Below, piece after piece: positions 63,594 through 64,000 of a stretch of 64,000 nucleotides of DNA. Made by a program: the position numbers and the translations under genes. The stretch covers positions 1 to 64,000 of the forward strand of contig QHYK01000044.1 in assembly GCA_003224085.1 (NCBI GenBank), read 5' to 3'. The notes beneath the pieces were generated by a model. That model made no database searches, was not told where the DNA came from, and saw only the letters and a program-made list of their open reading frames with translations. Source of the stretch: Acidobacteriota bacterium. GTDB lineage: Bacteria > Acidobacteriota > Terriglobia > Acidiferrales > UBA7541. Within the stretch, counting starts at the first letter, position 1; each line of letters starts with the position of its first letter.

Positions 63594-64000
63594 ATGAGCA
63601 GCACAAAGAGATTGCAAGGGAAAGTAGCAGTCGTAACGGGCGGTAACAGCGGCATCGGGCTGGCTTCGGCGAAGCGCCTGCAGGAAGAGGGCGCCCGGGT
63701 GGCCATCTCGGGACGCAACAAGAAGACGCTCGACGAGGCCGTGAAGACCATCAGCAACGGCGTTGTGGCCGTCCAGGCCGACGTGTCCAAGCTCTCGGAT
63801 GTGGACAAGTTGTATTCGGAAGTTTCGAAGAAGCTTGGAAAAATTGACGTTCTGTTCGTGAACGCGGGGGTCGCGAAGTTTGCTCCGCTTGCTGAAACTC
63901 CCGAAACCCTGTTCGACGAACAATTCGACACCAACATCAAGGGAGCTTACTTCACCGTCCAGAAAGCGATTCCTTTCCTGAATGACGGGGCATCGATCAT
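63594..64000 (+). CDS. SDR-family oxidoreductase, 5' part (runs off the window)
   Basis: CGGAGACC precedes the ATG at 63594. 135 codons are visible: MSSTKRLQGKVAVVTGGNSG then IGLASAKRL (TGGNSGIG cofactor motif), VAVQADVSKLSDV, DVLFVNAGVAKFAPLAETP (NAG motif) and DTNIKGAYFTVQKAIPFLND. A classical short-chain dehydrogenase. The catalytic SYK part lies beyond the window. Possibly controlled by the divergent ArsR gene. Confidence 0.92.
   Translation, partial: MSSTKRLQGKVAVVTGGNSGIGLASAKRLQEEGARVAISGRNKKTLDEAVKTISNGVVAVQADVSKLSDVDKLYSEVSKKLGKIDVLFVNAGVAKFAPLAETPETLFDEQFDTNIKGAYFTVQKAIPFLNDGASI

Noticed and set aside
1-64000. CRISPR array, rRNA, phage or conjugation genes
   Set aside because: No regularly spaced repeats, rRNA segments, integrase, capsid or transfer genes were found.

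Overview
The window looks like a chromosomal segment from an uncultured Acidobacteriota-type bacterium. This placement is inferred from gene content: repeated CRTAC1/ASPIC-UnbV proteins, a TPR multihaem cytochrome, an Oar-like TonB receptor tail, an ADOP-like permease remnant, DUF6152/DUF6644 proteins and many DinB/SRPBCC/ArsR genes. No rRNA and no CRISPR array is visible. One complete tRNA (Leu, anticodon TAA) and a 5' fragment of the same tRNA are present.

Layout. 1-9.5 kb: minus-strand set of a CRTAC1 protein, an AhpD-like peroxidase-related gene interrupted by an in-frame TGA, a membrane-anchored five-haem cytochrome with TPRs, a Tat-exported CRTAC1 protein, and a NarL-type response regulator with its histidine kinase. 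9.5-15 kb: MFS transporter, Gfo/Idh/MocA oxidoreductase, rpe, DinB, SRPBCC and ArsR genes. 15-25.1 kb: a tightly packed minus-strand operon for central carbon metabolism in the order tkt-rpiB-tal-pgi-gnd-zwf-pgl-fba, which with rpe covers almost all of the pentose phosphate pathway. 25.2-37.4 kb: an accessory block bounded by a tRNA-Leu 5' fragment and the intact tRNA-Leu. It holds a frameshifted excisionase-like gene, a GMC oxidoreductase / gluconate-dehydrogenase-subunit-3 / sugar-epimerase / FG-GAP cluster, an alkaline-phosphatase-fold Tat protein, and decayed TPR, TonB-receptor and AbiEi genes. 37.5-50 kb: a frameshifted tandem PilZ gene, an MFS transporter with NagB, small secreted and membrane proteins, an S41 peptidase, DinB, an outer-membrane barrel, DUF1349, Maf, a methyltransferase and a VOC protein. 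50-64 kb: a large membrane-anchored alpha/beta hydrolase, a decayed ADOP permease, an LCM-type methyltransferase, a ROK kinase, MFS, DUF4410, xylulokinase (no standard start codon), a PPi-type phosphofructokinase, a broken DUF6883-DUF4926 pair, a HAD phosphatase, ArsR and a truncated SDR.

The best lead is the AhpD-like gene at 2114-2680. Its TGA falls exactly at the second cysteine of the CxxC redox motif, the frame stays open and family-like on both sides, and a perfect 7-bp hairpin with a GUU loop begins 10 nt after the TGA. This fits a selenoprotein (CxxU) with a bacterial SECIS element, which ordinary gene calling splits into two pieces.

Together the genes suggest a heterotroph with a full oxidative and non-oxidative pentose phosphate route, PPi-linked glycolysis, pentose and aminosugar entry points, and a periplasmic haem/FG-GAP module of unknown role next to a two-component system. 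Many genes carry single frameshifts. Real decay and consensus error in the assembly cannot be told apart from sequence alone.
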